Positions 46,201 to 57,134 of a DNA stretch of 64,000 nucleotides are shown here, in pieces. A model generated the notes under the pieces. The model did no database searches, was not told the origin of the DNA, and saw only the letters and a program-made list of their open reading frames with translations. Within the stretch, counting starts at the first letter, position 1; each line of letters starts with the position of its first letter. The position numbers and the translations under genes are program-made. Source of the stretch: Halisarca cf. caerulea (taxonomy: Eukaryota; Porifera; Demospongiae; Chondrillida; Halisarcidae); assembly GCA_963170055.1 (NCBI GenBank), contig CAUJGJ010000135.1, positions 796,001 to 860,000 of the forward strand, given 5' to 3'.

Positions 46201-46860
46201 GATGCTTTGTCACATGCTGACATGTGACTAAACTTTAAAGTTCTTTAGAATTTTAGTTTTACGCTGGGTGCTGCATGAGGGAACAAGGCTGAGACGGTTT
46301 TATAGTACCAAATGTAAGTTATTAATACGATCTAACTTTTCCATGTTGCGTATTTTGAATTTCTTCTCCAGTCCCGAATTATGTGCGCCTAAAGTTCTGA
46401 TTTTCTGGGCTGATTTCACTGATCTCGGCTTTGGAGAGGAATGACAAAATACGCAACATGGAAAACTTAGTAAATACTTGGCTATCACGATTTATGTGAA
46501 AATATATCTTAGAAGCCGTTCCACCATGCAGCACCCAAAGAAATTCCTTCGCGCATAGGGGTAGGGAAAACCTTCATAGCAGCTTCGACATAGACAACAG
46601 TCATTAAAAACTATGTTCAACGAGAAGTTTACATGTCTGCTAACTACAAACGTCCTTCTGTGATATTCTAAAACGTGTACAAGTTGAGAACAGAAGTTGT
46701 AAAAATGACCGAAATTTTCACACCTTCGAATTAGCGGGGACATGTCCCACATGCGAAATGGCAACCCCCTAGCTGAATCAACGGTTATCTTCGAGGATAA
46801 CCAGTCGGCAATCGCTATGACAAAGAATCCACAGTTTCATGGCAGGTCAAAGCACATCGC
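43280..46860 (+). pseudogene. copia pol (protease, integrase, RT, RNase H), broken
   Basis: In order: protease box I-V-D-S-G-A-T; integrase zinc site W-H-R-R-L-G-H...C-E-S-C and core with V-H-S-D-V-C-G, T-D-R-G-S-E-Y and E-Q-N-G-V-A-E-R; RT with G-S-K-W-V-F-K-A-K, D-V-T-T-A-F-L-N and Y-V-D-D-I-I-V-A; RNase H with F-S-D-A-D-W-A-G-D. Lesions are TAG after S-K-F (44044), a frame change near 44770, a small deletion after F-L-N (45117), and the TIR insertion at 46026. After it the frame resumes at 46755 with V-I-F-E-D-N-Q-S-A-I-A-M and H-G-R-S-K-H-I. Confidence 0.88.
46026..46754. mobile_element. TIR element, GCATGTGGGACATGTCC family, 0.73-kb copy
   Basis: Both ends are inverted copies of GCATGTGGGACATGTCC. 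It interrupts the copia RNase H exactly where the reading frame breaks and resumes, so it is the younger insertion. Inside, 46332-46356 and 46446-46470 form 25-bp inverted arms containing CCATGTTGCGTATTTT. No transposase is present. A clear target duplication was not identified. Confidence 0.8.
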
Positions 46861-46889
46861 AAGCAAGAAAACTTTAAATTTAAACCTAC

Positions 46890-47003
46890 CTACACATCTT
46901 GTACTTCCCATGAGAGAATACCCACTGTTACAGGAACAGGTGTAGCTTCCTTCTGTGTTCCTACAGTTGTGGTCACAAGGGCTGGACTCGCACTCATCGA
47001 TTT
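46890..47003 (-). CDS. cbEGF exon, Z/Y hybrid, 114 bp
   Basis: In-frame loss of one codon gives E-I-D-E-C-E-S-S-P-C, so the C1-C2 loop is 4 residues and the first ligand position is Glu rather than Asp. The downstream flank is class Z, the upstream intron class Y. It is duplicated 910 bp away at 47800. Confidence 0.9.
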   Translation of the reverse strand, partial: KSMSASPALVTTTVGTQKEATPVPVTVGILSWEVQDV

Positions 47004-47428
47004 CTGTAAAATTGCATGGTGAAAATAGTGAATGTTCTGACATATTCAATGACATATGTATGTTCTAGCCTGATGGCTAACTTTCCCGGTTCGCTAACCA
47101 GATGCTGGTTGTTCAACCATTCGACTGGTCAGGCTCCACTTGATTCACTCGCTCCGGAAAAAACGAATGTCAAACACTCCCAAGTCAGAGAGCCTCACGG
47201 GCCTGGTGAAGCTTGCCAACTTCGGAGTGTTTGTACATCCATACTATACCACTACCATACCATATTATAAGCACAACACTTACCCATGAATACTACAAAC
47301 AATATGTCTTGCAAAAATTTTAGAAATTTTATAGGGTAAAAAATTCTGTAATACATGCATTTTCCTTCTATGACAATAACAGTAGTACTACATACATACC
47401 CGTGAGAAAACTTAAAATTTAAACCTAC

Positions 47429-47545
47429 CTACACATCTTGTACTTCCCATGAGAGAATACCCACTGTTACAGGAACAGGTGTAGCTTCCTTCTGTGTTCG
47501 TACAGTTGTGGTGACAAGGACTGGACTCTCTGCACTCATCTATGT
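47429..47545 (-). CDS. cbEGF exon, Z/Y hybrid
   Basis: The exon has 117 bp, phase 1-1. It encodes [15 protein letters not shown], with His for Asp after C2. Class Z donor-side DNA is joined to a class Y upstream intron (GTAAAATTGGTGAAAATAG). Confidence 0.9.
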
Positions 47546-47799
47546 CTGTAAAATTGGTGAAAATAGTGAATGTTCTGACATATTCAACATAATATGATTC
47601 ATATATACACTCATACTAAACCACTACCATACAATACCATAAGAACAACAGATACCCATGACTACTCCTAAAAATACATCTTGCAAGAATTTTTTAATTT
47701 CTTTAGGGTAAAAATTCTGTATTGCATGCATTCTCCTTCTATGGCAATAAGAGTAGTACTACATACATACCAGGAAGTAAAGTTTAAATTTAAACCTAC

Positions 47800-47913
47800 C
47801 TACACATCTTGTACTTCCCACAAGAGAATATCCACTGTTGCAGGAACAGGTGTAGCTTCCTTGTGTGTTCATACAGTTGTGTTCACAAGGGCTGGACTCG
47901 CACTCATCGATTT
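47800..47913 (-). CDS. cbEGF exon, Z/Y hybrid, 114 bp
   Basis: It encodes [20 protein letters not shown] and G-Y-S-L-V-G. It carries the same 3-bp deletion and Glu start as the exon at 46890, as expected from the local 910-bp duplication of exon plus flanking intron. Confidence 0.9.
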
Positions 47914-48340
47914 CTGTAAGATTGCATGGTGAAAATAGTGAATGTTCTGACATATTCAATGATATATATATATGTTCTAGCCTGATGACTAACTTTCCCG
48001 GTTCGCTAACCAGATGCTGGTTGTTCAACCATTCGACTGGTTAGGCTCCACTTGATTCACTCGCTCCAGAAAAAACGAATGTCAAACACTCCCAAGTCAG
48101 AGAGCCTCACGGGCCCGGTGAAGCTTGCCAACTTCAGAGTGTTTGTACATCCATACTATACCACTACCATACCATATTATAAGCATAACAGTTACCCATG
48201 AATACTACAAATAATATGTCTTGCAAAAATTTTAGAAATTTTATAGGGTAAAAAATTCTGTATTACAAGCATTTTCCTTCTATGACAATAACAGTAGTAC
48301 TACATACATACCCGCGAGAAAACTTTGAATTTAAACCTAC

Positions 48341-48457
48341 CTACACATCTTGTACTTCCCGTAAGAGCATATCCACTGTTGCAGGAACAGGTGTAGCTTC
48401 CTTCTGTGTTCCTACAGTTGTGTTCACAAGGGCTGGACTCCCTGCACTCATCAATGT
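48341..48457 (-). CDS. cbEGF exon, class Z
   Basis: The exon has 117 bp, phase 1-1. It encodes [10 protein letters not shown] and G-Y-A-L-T-G, with Ala for Ser. The upstream intron is class Z and leads to a class P stub at 48725. Confidence 0.92.
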   Translation of the reverse strand, partial: TLMSAGSPALVNTTVGTQKEATPVPATVDMLLREVQDV

Positions 48458-48724
48458 CTGTAGCATCATTTTGTAAAATAGTGAATGCTCAAGTATATTC
48501 CTGATATAACATGCACACACTGTAATACATGATGCTCGAGTATACAGGTGGCTGGCTGTATACTGTCAAATTGTAACCTGGCTGATATATCATATTTTTA
48601 ATAACAACCAGATAAAAATTTCAGAGCACAAGTTAAAAAGTAGTGTGCTTTATGGATCGACTCTTAGTAATAGCCGGAGAAAATTATACATCAGCTGAAA
48701 CACTCGCATGTGGTTTACACCTAC

Positions 48725-48757
48725 CTACACATCTTGTCCTCCCTGTGAGAGTGTATT
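48725..48757 (-). pseudogene. Truncated EGF exon stub (class P)
   Basis: Same breakpoint as the other stubs. The following intron leads to the MITE remnant at 49064. Confidence 0.7.
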
Positions 48758-49063
48758 AAGTATACAGGTGACCAGCCCTACATGGTCAAATTCTAACCTC
48801 GTTTACACATTTTCAAATCAAAACTCTTATTAATAATAATCTGGCAGGGTTTTCAGGGTTATTCTCCTTAGGCTACCAAAATTACATACAGATCTGTTCC
48901 TAAAACTGGGTTTTATACTCATCTATAGGTTACCATGTACCTAGTACATACCTATCCCATTCCTTAACTATATACTTTGTTACTGGGACCCTCCTGAAAT
49001 AAATGTCTAGTATGCCAAATTTTGAAGTAGCATTTGCCATAGTCAAGGGATTCCTAAGCACTA

Positions 49064-49275
49064 GCTATGCTATAACAAGATTCTCCAAGGAATGGAGCGT
49101 TAAGCTCAGCGAAAGCACGCTCCGAACTTGAAACAGTCTAGAAATAGACGCAAATGACTTGGAAACGTAAGAAAATGCAAATAACAATCTTCACATCGCT
49201 AAAATAAAACTCGCGAAATTTACATTTTACTTCGATTCGCGAAAGTTTATGCCGCGAAAATTTCCCGCTTTACGG
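49064..49275. mobile_element. GCGAAAATTT MITE, end-truncated copy
   Basis: The right terminal part ends CGCGAAAATTTCCCGC then TTTACGG before TA. The left terminus is lost. It occupies the same intron position as the copy at 51831 but lies in the opposite orientation. Confidence 0.75.
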
Positions 49276-49299
49276 TATTTAAGGGGCAACTGCATAGAT

Positions 49300-50640
49300 A
49301 CTCTAATGTTTACACCTTCACCAGGGGAACATCCAGGATTTCCTGAAAGGGGGGTTCTTTATATCATCAAATAACTAGGAATATATGCAAATATCAATAC
49401 TGCTGTCTCAAATGCATTCAGTACTTTTCCTTTCCAAAACTTCCAACAAACATTGAGTTTACTTTACACACTTATCACATTACTTGTCACCTCTGCTGAT
49501 GACAAGCAATGGATCACATTACATATTATGCGTGTTTGTGTGTTACAAGTTTGGCTGCCTAACAAAGTAAAGAGCTAAGTAAAAGAGGTCATTTGGCCTA
49601 AAAGATTGTTTTCTCTGATTTTCTAAGCCCACAACTTTGTTACACTTTGATATTGAGGTACAATCATAGCTGGAACGTAAGTTTCATTACTTGTAATTCA
49701 CATTGGGCATGCATGGGGCTGAAATAGCACCTGAATGGCTAAACACCATTTGATTAATGGATTCTTCTGTATCAGCACTCTTGCATTCTACGCAGGTATG
49801 TTATGGCAGAATTGAGGCTAAAGGGGGCATTTTGTGATGTGACTAGATTACATTATTACGCCTCAAACAGTTTATCAAAGTCTGGCCATGTGAACACAGC
49901 TTAACGAGACACTATTATACGACATTATAGGCCAAAACACGTGAGTATTTGAAGAGTTTGTCTTTGTGGACATGTGATATCATGTGACAAAGGCCTAAAG
50001 AAGCACTCCAGTCCACAAAGATTTTATGGCAAAAAGGCGCGGGTCTAGATCTCTTAAAACTTTGTGAGATTATCGCTGATGGACTGAACTTCAAATTCTG
50101 ATTTGGGGAAGATTGTTGGTCCATTTATTCAGTTTATGTGCAGCCATTTGTGGCTTTAGCCGTTCTTTGTGATCAGAAATCCCTGGACATAACAGCCGTG
50201 CAATGGAGCAGCGTTTTCCCCAAATCAGAAGAGTAAGATTAGGACATGTTCCATCTTCGAATTCACTTACATGTTTAAATTCAGATGTCTAGACCTGCAC
50301 CTTTTGTGATTTTTGCTTGTTTGGTATTGTTAAAAATCGACAATTTACAACACGTACAATATGTTTTTTGCTCTTTCAATTACATATGCACAAACTAGGA
50401 ATGTTCGAAATACTATCTAGGTGATTTCTTGAGTTTTTCCACCTTCAAGAAGAGAAAACAAGGCATCTTATACAAGCCATTCGAAAGCGGCAGCCATTTT
50501 GTTTACCTGCGTGGAGTGTCAGTAAGTATTTCATCAGCTTCTCGTTAAACTAGCAACAAGCTTGCATTCATTCACGAAAAATTCAAAGAATAACCTGATA
50601 AATATTGCAAAGTAGGAGTTGAAAATTACTGTGTTCTATA
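49300..50640. other. Intron paralogous to 32.8-34.9 kb, then unique DNA
   Basis: 49300-49660 matches 32800-33070 plus 34695-34810. The rest (49700-50520) has no recognised gene. An intron block matching other class Y exons resumes near 50520. Confidence 0.55.
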
Positions 50641-50709
50641 ATGGATTTTCCCTTAGTATTATCCAAAGAAATATATGTGTCACAAGGAACACTTGAGATT
50701 TATACCTAC

Positions 50710-50825
50710 CTACACAATTGTTCCTCCCATGAGGGAGTATCCAGGGTTACAGGAACAGGTGTAGCTACCACCTGTGTTTGTACAGTTGTGGTCACAAGGA
50801 CTAGACTCCCTGCACTCATCGATGT
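50710..50825 (-). pseudogene. Frameshifted cbEGF exon (class Y) with lost acceptor
   Basis: The exon is 116 bp, not 117: one base is missing near its 3' end (within ACAATTGTTCCTCCC on the plus strand), which shifts the last dozen codons. The acceptor reads ACCG instead of ACAG. Upstream it still encodes [11 protein letters not shown]. Skipping it would keep the frame because neighbours are phase 1-1. Confidence 0.85.
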
Positions 50826-51057
50826 CGGTAAAATTGGTGAAACTAGTTTTCTGACATATTCAACGTAATTAATATGTACACCCATACCATACCACTACTA
50901 TGCACCATTCTATAAGAACAACAGGTATCCATGAATATCATGTACTAAAAATACATCTTGTAATAATTTTAAAAATTCTTAAGGGTAAAAAATCTGTATT
51001 GTACAAATTTTCCTTCTATAATACATACCAGCAAGAAAACTTTACATTTAAACCTAC

Positions 51058-51174
51058 CTACACATCTTGTACTTCCCATGAGAGAATATCCAGTGTTGCA
51101 GGAACAGGTGTAGCTTCCTTCTGTGTTCATACAGTTGTGGTCACAAGGGCTGGACTCCCTGCACTCATCAATGT
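51058..51174 (-). CDS. cbEGF exon, class Z
   Basis: The exon has 117 bp, phase 1-1. It encodes [16 protein letters not shown] and T-R-C-V-G. Sites are standard. It is the partner of the broken class Y exon at 50710. Confidence 0.92.
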
Positions 51175-51461
51175 CTGTAGCATTATTTTGTAAAATAGTT
51201 ATATGATTATAAATAGTGAATGCTCAAGTATATGTATATTCATAATATAACGTGCACACACTGTAATACATGATGCTCTAGTATACATGTGGCTGGCCCT
51301 ACACAGTCAAATTCTAACCCAGTGGATATATTATGTTTTTAATAACACCCAGATAAATTATACAGAGCCTGAGGTAAAAATTAGTGTGTTGTATGGATTT
51401 TCTCTTAACATTAGCCAGTGAATTCTATACATCAGCTGGGTAACTTGACATTTTGACCTAC

Positions 51462-51494
51462 CAACACATCTTGTCCTCCCTGTGAGGGTGAATC
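51462..51494 (-). pseudogene. Truncated EGF exon stub (class P)
   Basis: It reads almost identically to the stub at 39079 and its flank over several hundred bases, so the two segments are recent duplicates. Confidence 0.72.
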
Positions 51495-51830
51495 AAGAAA
51501 ACATGTGGCTGGCCCTACACTGTCAAATTCTAACCTGGTTGATATATTCTTAAATCAAAACTTTTAATCTGGCAGGATTTGTTCATGGTTATTCTCCTAC
51601 AAATTTACATACACATCTGTCCCTCCTTACATCACTTCACTGGGTTTTGTACTCTTCTAGGTTACCATGTACCTACATACCTGTCCCCTTTCTTCACTAT
51701 ACTTTTGTATTGTACTGGGACCCTCCTGAACAAACCAACTGGGACCCTCCTGAACAAACCCTGCCTGGTATGCAGATTTTAAAATTGCATTTGCCATATT
51801 AGAGGGATATCTAAGCACTACCGTAGAGCG

Positions 51831-52137
51831 GGAAATTTTCGCGGCATAAATTTTCGCGAATCGAAGTAAAATGTAAATTTCGCAAGTTTTATTTTCGCGA
51901 TGTGAAGATTGTTATTTGCGTTTTTTTACGTTTCCAAGTCGTTTGCATCTATTTCCAGACCGTTTCAAGTTTGGAGCGTGCTTTCGCTGAGCTTAACGCT
52001 CCATTCCTTAGAGAATCTTGTTATAGCATATACTTTAGTGCGCATCTAGCGAAATTTTCGCAGTTAAAGTTTCGCGAATCCGTACAATTCGCGAATATAG
52101 CGAAAATATTACCTCGCGAAAATTTCCCGTTCTACAG
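51831..52137. mobile_element. GCGAAAATTT MITE, full-length copy
   Basis: The ends CCGTAGAGCGGGAAATTTTC and GAAAATTTCCCGTTCTACAG are inverted. TA precedes it (51829-51830) and CA follows (52138-52139, a mutated TA). The paralogous block at 39395-39425 is the empty site. Confidence 0.85.
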
Positions 52138-52457
52138 CATTCAAGGGGTAACTGCATAGACACTCAAATGTCTATGCCTTTATATTACACAAGTACAATT
52201 AAAGTTTATCAGTGTCATGTAAAACTAAGAACACTTAAGCTTACACCCGGTCATGAAGATTTTATAAACGTTTTATAAACCAACAAACAAACTAGTACAA
52301 AATTAACAAAATATACATCTCACAAGAATTTCAGACAAATGTTAATGTCATTGGCAAATATTTCAATATTGTATTGATTTTATTTATATGATAATGGCAA
52401 CAGAACTATATGTCATTAATATTGCATCACCATGCAGGAATAACGATTAAAACCTAC

Positions 52458-52574
52458 CTGTGCATCTCGTACTCCCTATGAGAGAGTATCCAGAGTTGCA
52501 AGAACAGGTGTAGCTTCCTTCTGTGTTCACACAGTTGTGGTCACAAGGACTGGACTCTCTGCACTCATCAATGT
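52458..52574 (-). CDS. cbEGF exon, class X
   Basis: The exon has 117 bp, phase 1-1. It encodes C-V-N-T-E-G, C-N-S-G-Y-S-L-I-G-S and ends T-R-C-T-G, as at 31237. It is the last exon before the gypsy remnant and the tandem array. Confidence 0.92.
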
Positions 52575-52619
52575 CTGTAGAATTGCATGGTCCAAGCAGT
52601 GAGTATGGGTATACTCAAC

Positions 52620-53430
52620 ATTAATCATACATACACAGATGACATTAATCATACATACACAGATGCTCAAGTATATACATAAGTCTATGGTGTATAACTG
52701 ACCCTACACTGTAAAACTTAAAGTTGGTTGACATGCTTTGCAACTAGGACTTTTGACCTAGTATGCAGATTTGAATTAGCACCTCACAGGTCATGGTAAG
52801 TTATCATATAAGGCCTTGCACACATGTAGTCTCGGCACTTGTGTCAAGTTTACACAAGTAACCATGACATAATGATATTGCTGCATGTGGCTCAGTTCAC
52901 ACATAACACTTTGAAGGGGTGGGGTGGGTGGGGTAGGGGGGACGGGGACAGAAGAAGAATGATACAGAAGGCTTTAAATTGGCATCCAACAGGTTTATAA
53001 CAAAGTTTACTTAAGGTTCCTTGGCAGTATATGCTCTGAATATATATTACTTATAAATAATCCTAGGTAAGGATTGTAGCTTCCTGGCTAAAAAATGGTT
53101 TGTCTGACCACGATACCATTTTTCAAAAACAATTGAACAAGGAATTGTTGCCAAAGAAAGGGTTTTGCGTCAGTAAATTCGAACTTTTGAGCAGCATCAA
53201 TGTTCTCCAGAAATTTCCCTATAATATTTTCATTATATTTGACACCCATAAGTTTACACAACCTTATACTGGGGTGGATCCAGGCTGTTTGGGATGGGGT
53301 AGGGGAGAGGCTAGACTCTTTTAGCTTTTATAAATTATAACATGCCGTTTAACTTCATACTGTATACATAATAAAAGGACTAAACCTTTACAGCTTTACA
53401 AACACAAGACTTAGTGGATGGGCTTATTCC
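52620..53430. other. Intron stretch with no recognised gene
   Basis: It has a GGGTGGGGTGGG-type G-rich patch near 52915-52940 and a duplicated CATACATACACAGATG at 52625-52665. Nothing coding is recognised. Confidence 0.6.
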
Positions 53431-53441
53431 GACTACAAAGC

Positions 53442-53575
53442 ATGTTCAGCTATACAAAATGCAGAACTGTCTGATCAGGAAATAGAGGAATTAACATTTA
53501 AATTTGTGCCAAGGAATACAGATAAGACAACTAAATGGGCAGTGAAGAAGTTGATGGAACTGTGAAGACTGGCTG
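53442..53575 (+). pseudogene. Possible Crypton/DUF3504-type fragment
   Basis: A stop-free stretch encodes L-S-D-Q-E-I-E-E-L and F-V-P-R-N-T-D-K-T-T-K-W-A-V-K-K, resembling the N-terminal segment of ZMYM2-like/Crypton-derived proteins (N-T-x3-T-x-W). It ends at TGA. The match rests on a short motif recalled from memory and is weak. Confidence 0.35.
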
Positions 53576-53589
53576 TCTAAGACATTAGG

Positions 53590-54270
53590 GTCTCAATTAA
53601 TCTCGTCGTGTATGTAGCTCATGATGTAGAATAGATAGCTAGGACTGCAACCTGTGGATGAGTGTGGAGTCGAGCGGTAAGAAAACATGAAAATTAGCAA
53701 GTCAATGAGACAAGGGAATGTTGTCTGTTGCCCTGCCTTCATAGTAAGCTTAAAGGTTTGTAATAACCTCTCTGAGAACCCATTGGAAGATGGGTAGTAT
53801 GGGGTACACTTGGTGAGCTTAATATCATTGCGATACATGAAGCCAGCGAAAAAGCTTGTGCGACAAATTGTGGCCTGTTGTCAGTCACTAGCTGGTGTGG
53901 GAACCCATGGGAAGCAAAAATATTTTGCCGAACACAGATGGTACTTTCAGCTGTTGTGGAGGTCATTCCATAACCTCAGGCCATTTTGAATGTGTGTCGA
54001 TCATAACTACGAACATCCTTCTTTGGAATGTACCTGTAAAGTCAGCATGAACTCGTTCCCATAATGCAGCTGGCCCTGGATGAAGTGGGACTGCAGGTGG
54101 TGATGGTTTCTCCTTCTGACAGGACTTGCATCCTTTGAGGAGGGTTTCTATGTCCTGGTCCAATTAATCCTGGCCATCAAAATAGCTCCATACTATGCAC
54201 TTCATCCTTACTACCCCTGGATGACTCTGATGAGGTCTGTAAAGACCAATGAACGCAGTTGTTGAGGAAT
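53590..54270 (-). pseudogene. gypsy integrase, broken
   Basis: The zinc region reads H-P-G-V-V-R-M-K...K-G-C-K-S-C-Q-K. The catalytic residues survive as H-A-D-F-T-G, L-V-T-D-N-R and N-G-F-S-E-R across three frames. At least two frame changes and a stop make it non-functional. Confidence 0.82.
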
Positions 54271-54308
54271 AATGACAGTTGTATAGGTCAAGGCTATAAA
54301 TGATTCCT

Positions 54309-55011
54309 TCAAAAAGAATCATTCATACAAAGCCAAATCAAGGCTCCGAACGACTCTTTCCAAATGAGTGGTGGTGGACTCCAGGAAGCAGCATTTGTGC
54401 AATTAAGGTGACCTTTCTTCTCATAGCAATAGCAGCCTTTGACGTTAGAACCCTTGCAAGAGGAAGGTGGCACTTGGCTTTTTTGGTATGATGATAATTG
54501 GGGCTGACTGAAACACATTTCAGCAGATGCTGATGATCGGGGTTGAGAAGGTGTACACTTTGGTGGTTTATCAGCTTTGTGAACTGGTACAGGTTTGGTT
54601 TGCCAAATATACGCATTTCTGCGGAGCGCTATGTAATGACGCATTACCACGTTTACAGATGAACAAATGTGACGTAGGCAGAAGAGTGACAAATTCTTGA
54701 GATTCCTGAACTTTGTCACCTAAAATCCCCATTCCCTGAGACCAGCTATAATGCCCCTGTGTAGTACACAGCTTGGCCAGGGTTAGGAGTGTGCAAAGCA
54801 AAGTGTATGCATTATTTGCACCAAACATTGACAGAAAAACAGCAACCTGTTTGTCTTCCTCCACACTGCTCGCTGTAAAGAAAATCTGAATCCGTTCCAT
54901 ACAGAACGAAATTGACTCCTGGTCGGGGTCAAAAGTTGAGAGGGATCCAATGAAAGTAGAATCAGTGGCCATCCTCGGCGCCAAAATGTAGTGTACATTT
55001 TTTATTGACAT
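54309..55011 (-). pseudogene. gypsy gag, broken
   Basis: It starts with M-A-T-D-S near 54972 and encodes F-I-G-S-L-S-T-F-D-P, F-C-M-E-R-I-Q-I-F-F and V-A-V-F-L-S-M-F-G-A-N-N-A-Y, typical of animal gypsy gag. A later frame holds C-Y-C-Y-E-K-K-G-H-L, a knuckle-like box. Frame changes occur near 54700 and 54600. Confidence 0.75.
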
Positions 55012-55220
55012 ATTAAATCCTTTGTTAGCTGCTCTAACTTGATGGTGAAAACAAAAGAAACTAACAAACTCTTCACTGATGATTCAGATAGACTACAACA
55101 CTGCAAAAGCTACTGCAAAAAAACAACTACTACTCAAGCTACCACTGACATTACAACTGACAACTGTTTAACACATACGTATGTACATATATTGGACACA
55201 ACAACAATACAAAATCTACA
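54987..55220 (-). repeat. gypsy LTR (234 bp)
   Basis: It begins TGTAG and ends CTACA in element orientation, a short perfect inverted terminus. TTTTGGCGCCGAGG follows directly, the usual layout of LTR end plus TGGCGCC-type primer binding site. Boundaries rest on these motifs because no second LTR is available for alignment. Confidence 0.7.
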
Positions 55221-55240
55221 CAGGGAGTTTAGAACTGACT

Positions 55241-55360
55241 ATTGCTTGTTCGGACTGGGGGCAGTGATTGTTTTCAATGTCATCAAAAAATTAGCGGCTG
55301 GTTTGAACGCATATTGGCAACTTCATGTATCAAGAGAAAAGGAAGACAAGACGACTTTTG
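55241..55360. repeat. Dispersed repeat, copy 3 of 3
   Basis: It matches 36296-36445 and, in part, 12065-12150. It directly abuts the gypsy LTR, so the gypsy element may have inserted next to or into it. Confidence 0.6.
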
Positions 55361-55884
55361 TGATGTTGCGCCTATGTATGCGTGAAACATCACAGAAGAT
55401 GGCAGTTTTGTTTAGGCTGAAGAAAAAGTCGCTTTGCTCGACCTCTAGATGCATTCGAAGTTCACTAAATCTTACTTCTATGGAATCTTAAGATGCTTGG
55501 GTTTGTGAAAATTGTTCCAGGCATACTGCTATAATCAAGTGGTTTCTTGTAATTTGATCATTTATGCTTAGCTTTGGTCATTTGAAAGGTAATTTTTTTT
55601 TTGGTTTTAACCTATAGCCCAAAACAGTTCAATTTTGAATTGTTCACCACTTGTTCTTTCTTATTGTGCTAGTTTTGTGTTAATTGAGAGGTATCTAAAG
55701 GTCCAGCCAAGGCAAAGTTTGCTTGAAACTACTACGTATTCAAAGGTCAATATCTTTCTTCAGACAATAGACACAATCTCTGTACTGGCCTACAAAACAA
55801 TTGCAAGGAAGCATCAAGATGATAATGTCAAATAAATAAGCCGGTTGTAACTTGCCGATACTTGAGGTTATAAAAATATGTAAC

Positions 55885-56000
55885 AGTTATTGTATGGCTA
55901 GCTGGGCATTGGCATATATATTTTCCCGAGTCATACAGGTGCAAAGTGCCCGAGGGCGAGTGCAATAAAGAGCTAATGCCCATCTAGCCATACAATAACT
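55885..56000. mobile_element. Foldback MITE
   Basis: The arms AGTTATTGTATGGCTAG and CTAGCCATACAATAACT and their extensions are inverted over about 30 bp each. The centre has CCCGAG...CCCGAGGGCGAG. A half copy lies at 13977-14040. Confidence 0.8.
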
Positions 56001-56006
56001 AGCTTG

Positions 56007-56805
56007 TTGTAAGCACTCAAGTTCAACGCACTACAAATGACAGTGTTATTGAAGATTCCGTTTCATTCCTTCTTTTATGTTAGACTTTTGATGTTTGACT
56101 TCTAAACTGAGTTTATTGTTGGTTATTTCTCTTTGAAGACGCGCAATGGCAGCGTTATCCAAGGAAGCAAATTTCTTTCTTTGGTCTTTTTCTTAAAACA
56201 TCTGATGTTTGTTGTAAAACGTGCAAAATTTGTAGCCCTGCGTTATACAGGAAGGAGTTTGTTTTCTTCTTCATTATAGTTCTTTTGGTTTAAACTTTCA
56301 ACGATAAACCATACAATGTCTATGAGTACACCAAGCAGGAATATAGTAGCCCAGGGCTCTTCCAGGTTTTTACCCTGTTTGCAGTCAGTACTAACTGCAA
56401 ACAGGGCAACAACAAAAATACTGCCCTGTCGGTCCCTTTGATCTAATACCTCACCATATACAACAATAATAGTTGTTGTTCATAACCTCTACTTCCTACC
56501 AGTGTACCCCACATCCTACACACCCCTCCTCCACCCCCCACCCCCATTCATTTGGTAAGCAAAAAATTCCATAACCATATTGATCATGTCACATGCCACT
56601 CTAAATGTGCACTACATAACTGATTATTGCTCCAATTTGTATATCATATATACTGTACTATATGTAGCATAATCTTCTTTTACAGAGGTCACATGTGATA
56701 CTGACAAGGGAACTACAGTAACAGTATAAGTTGAAACATTGATGATGTTTCAACTTGGCTGGTAGGCAATCATCACTGTATTAGGTATAATTATAATATA
56801 TCACC
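56007..56805. other. Intron stretch before the tandem array
   Basis: Two small hairpins occur (56373-56406 with 13-bp arms, 56728-56756 with 12-bp arms), plus a C-rich patch near 56520-56548. No gene was recognised. Confidence 0.6.
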
Positions 56806-56831
56806 AGGAACACTGAAGATTTTAAACCCAC

Positions 56832-56948
56832 CTACACATCTTGTATTCCCAATGAGAGAGTATCCAGTGTTGCAGGAACAGGTGTAGCTTCCATCTGTGT
56901 TACTACAGGTGTGGTCACAAGGGCTCGACTCTGTGCACTCATCTATGT
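56832..56948 (-). CDS. cbEGF exon, tandem unit 1
   Basis: The exon has 117 bp, phase 1-1, with donor GTGGGT rather than GTAGGT. It encodes D-I-D-E-C-T-E-S-S-P-C-D-H-T-C, then C-S-N-T-D-G-S-Y and G-Y-S-L-I-G-N-T-R-C-V-G. Its upstream intron is 3 bp shorter than in the later units. Confidence 0.93.
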
Positions 56949-57134
56949 CTGTATATAGAGCAATTTCAAACTCGGTGACTGCTCATGCAGAAATACTCAA
57001 CAGAATATAATATACACATGATGCTCAAGTACATATACATACATATTATATGATGCATGTAACTGGCCCTACACTGTTGAACTCAAAATAGGTTAGCATG
57101 CCTTTCACTTAAGACTTCTGACCTGGTACATACC

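Larger units (their letters stand above)
42466..46865 (+). mobile_element. Ty1/copia retrotransposon, split and truncated
   Basis: It starts right after a short intron piece shared with other introns (TGTCAACACTCTTACATCAT, 42445-42464). The first bases TGTTGTTGGAATAGCA resemble a copia LTR start, but no full LTR was delimited. The right side ends at about 46860, fused to EGF intron at shared AGCAAGAAAAC. A TIR element (46026-46754) interrupts the RNase H part. Confidence 0.85.
53590..55220 (-). mobile_element. Ty3/gypsy retrotransposon remnant
   Basis: On the minus strand the order is LTR (55220-54987), primer site, gag, then integrase, with protease, reverse transcriptase and RNase H deleted in between. 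The second LTR is not found. Confidence 0.82.

Noticed and set aside
55039..55491. 150-codon plus-strand frame beside the gypsy LTR
   Set aside because: Half of it is antisense to the LTR, the rest overlaps a dispersed non-coding repeat, and no domain is recognisable.
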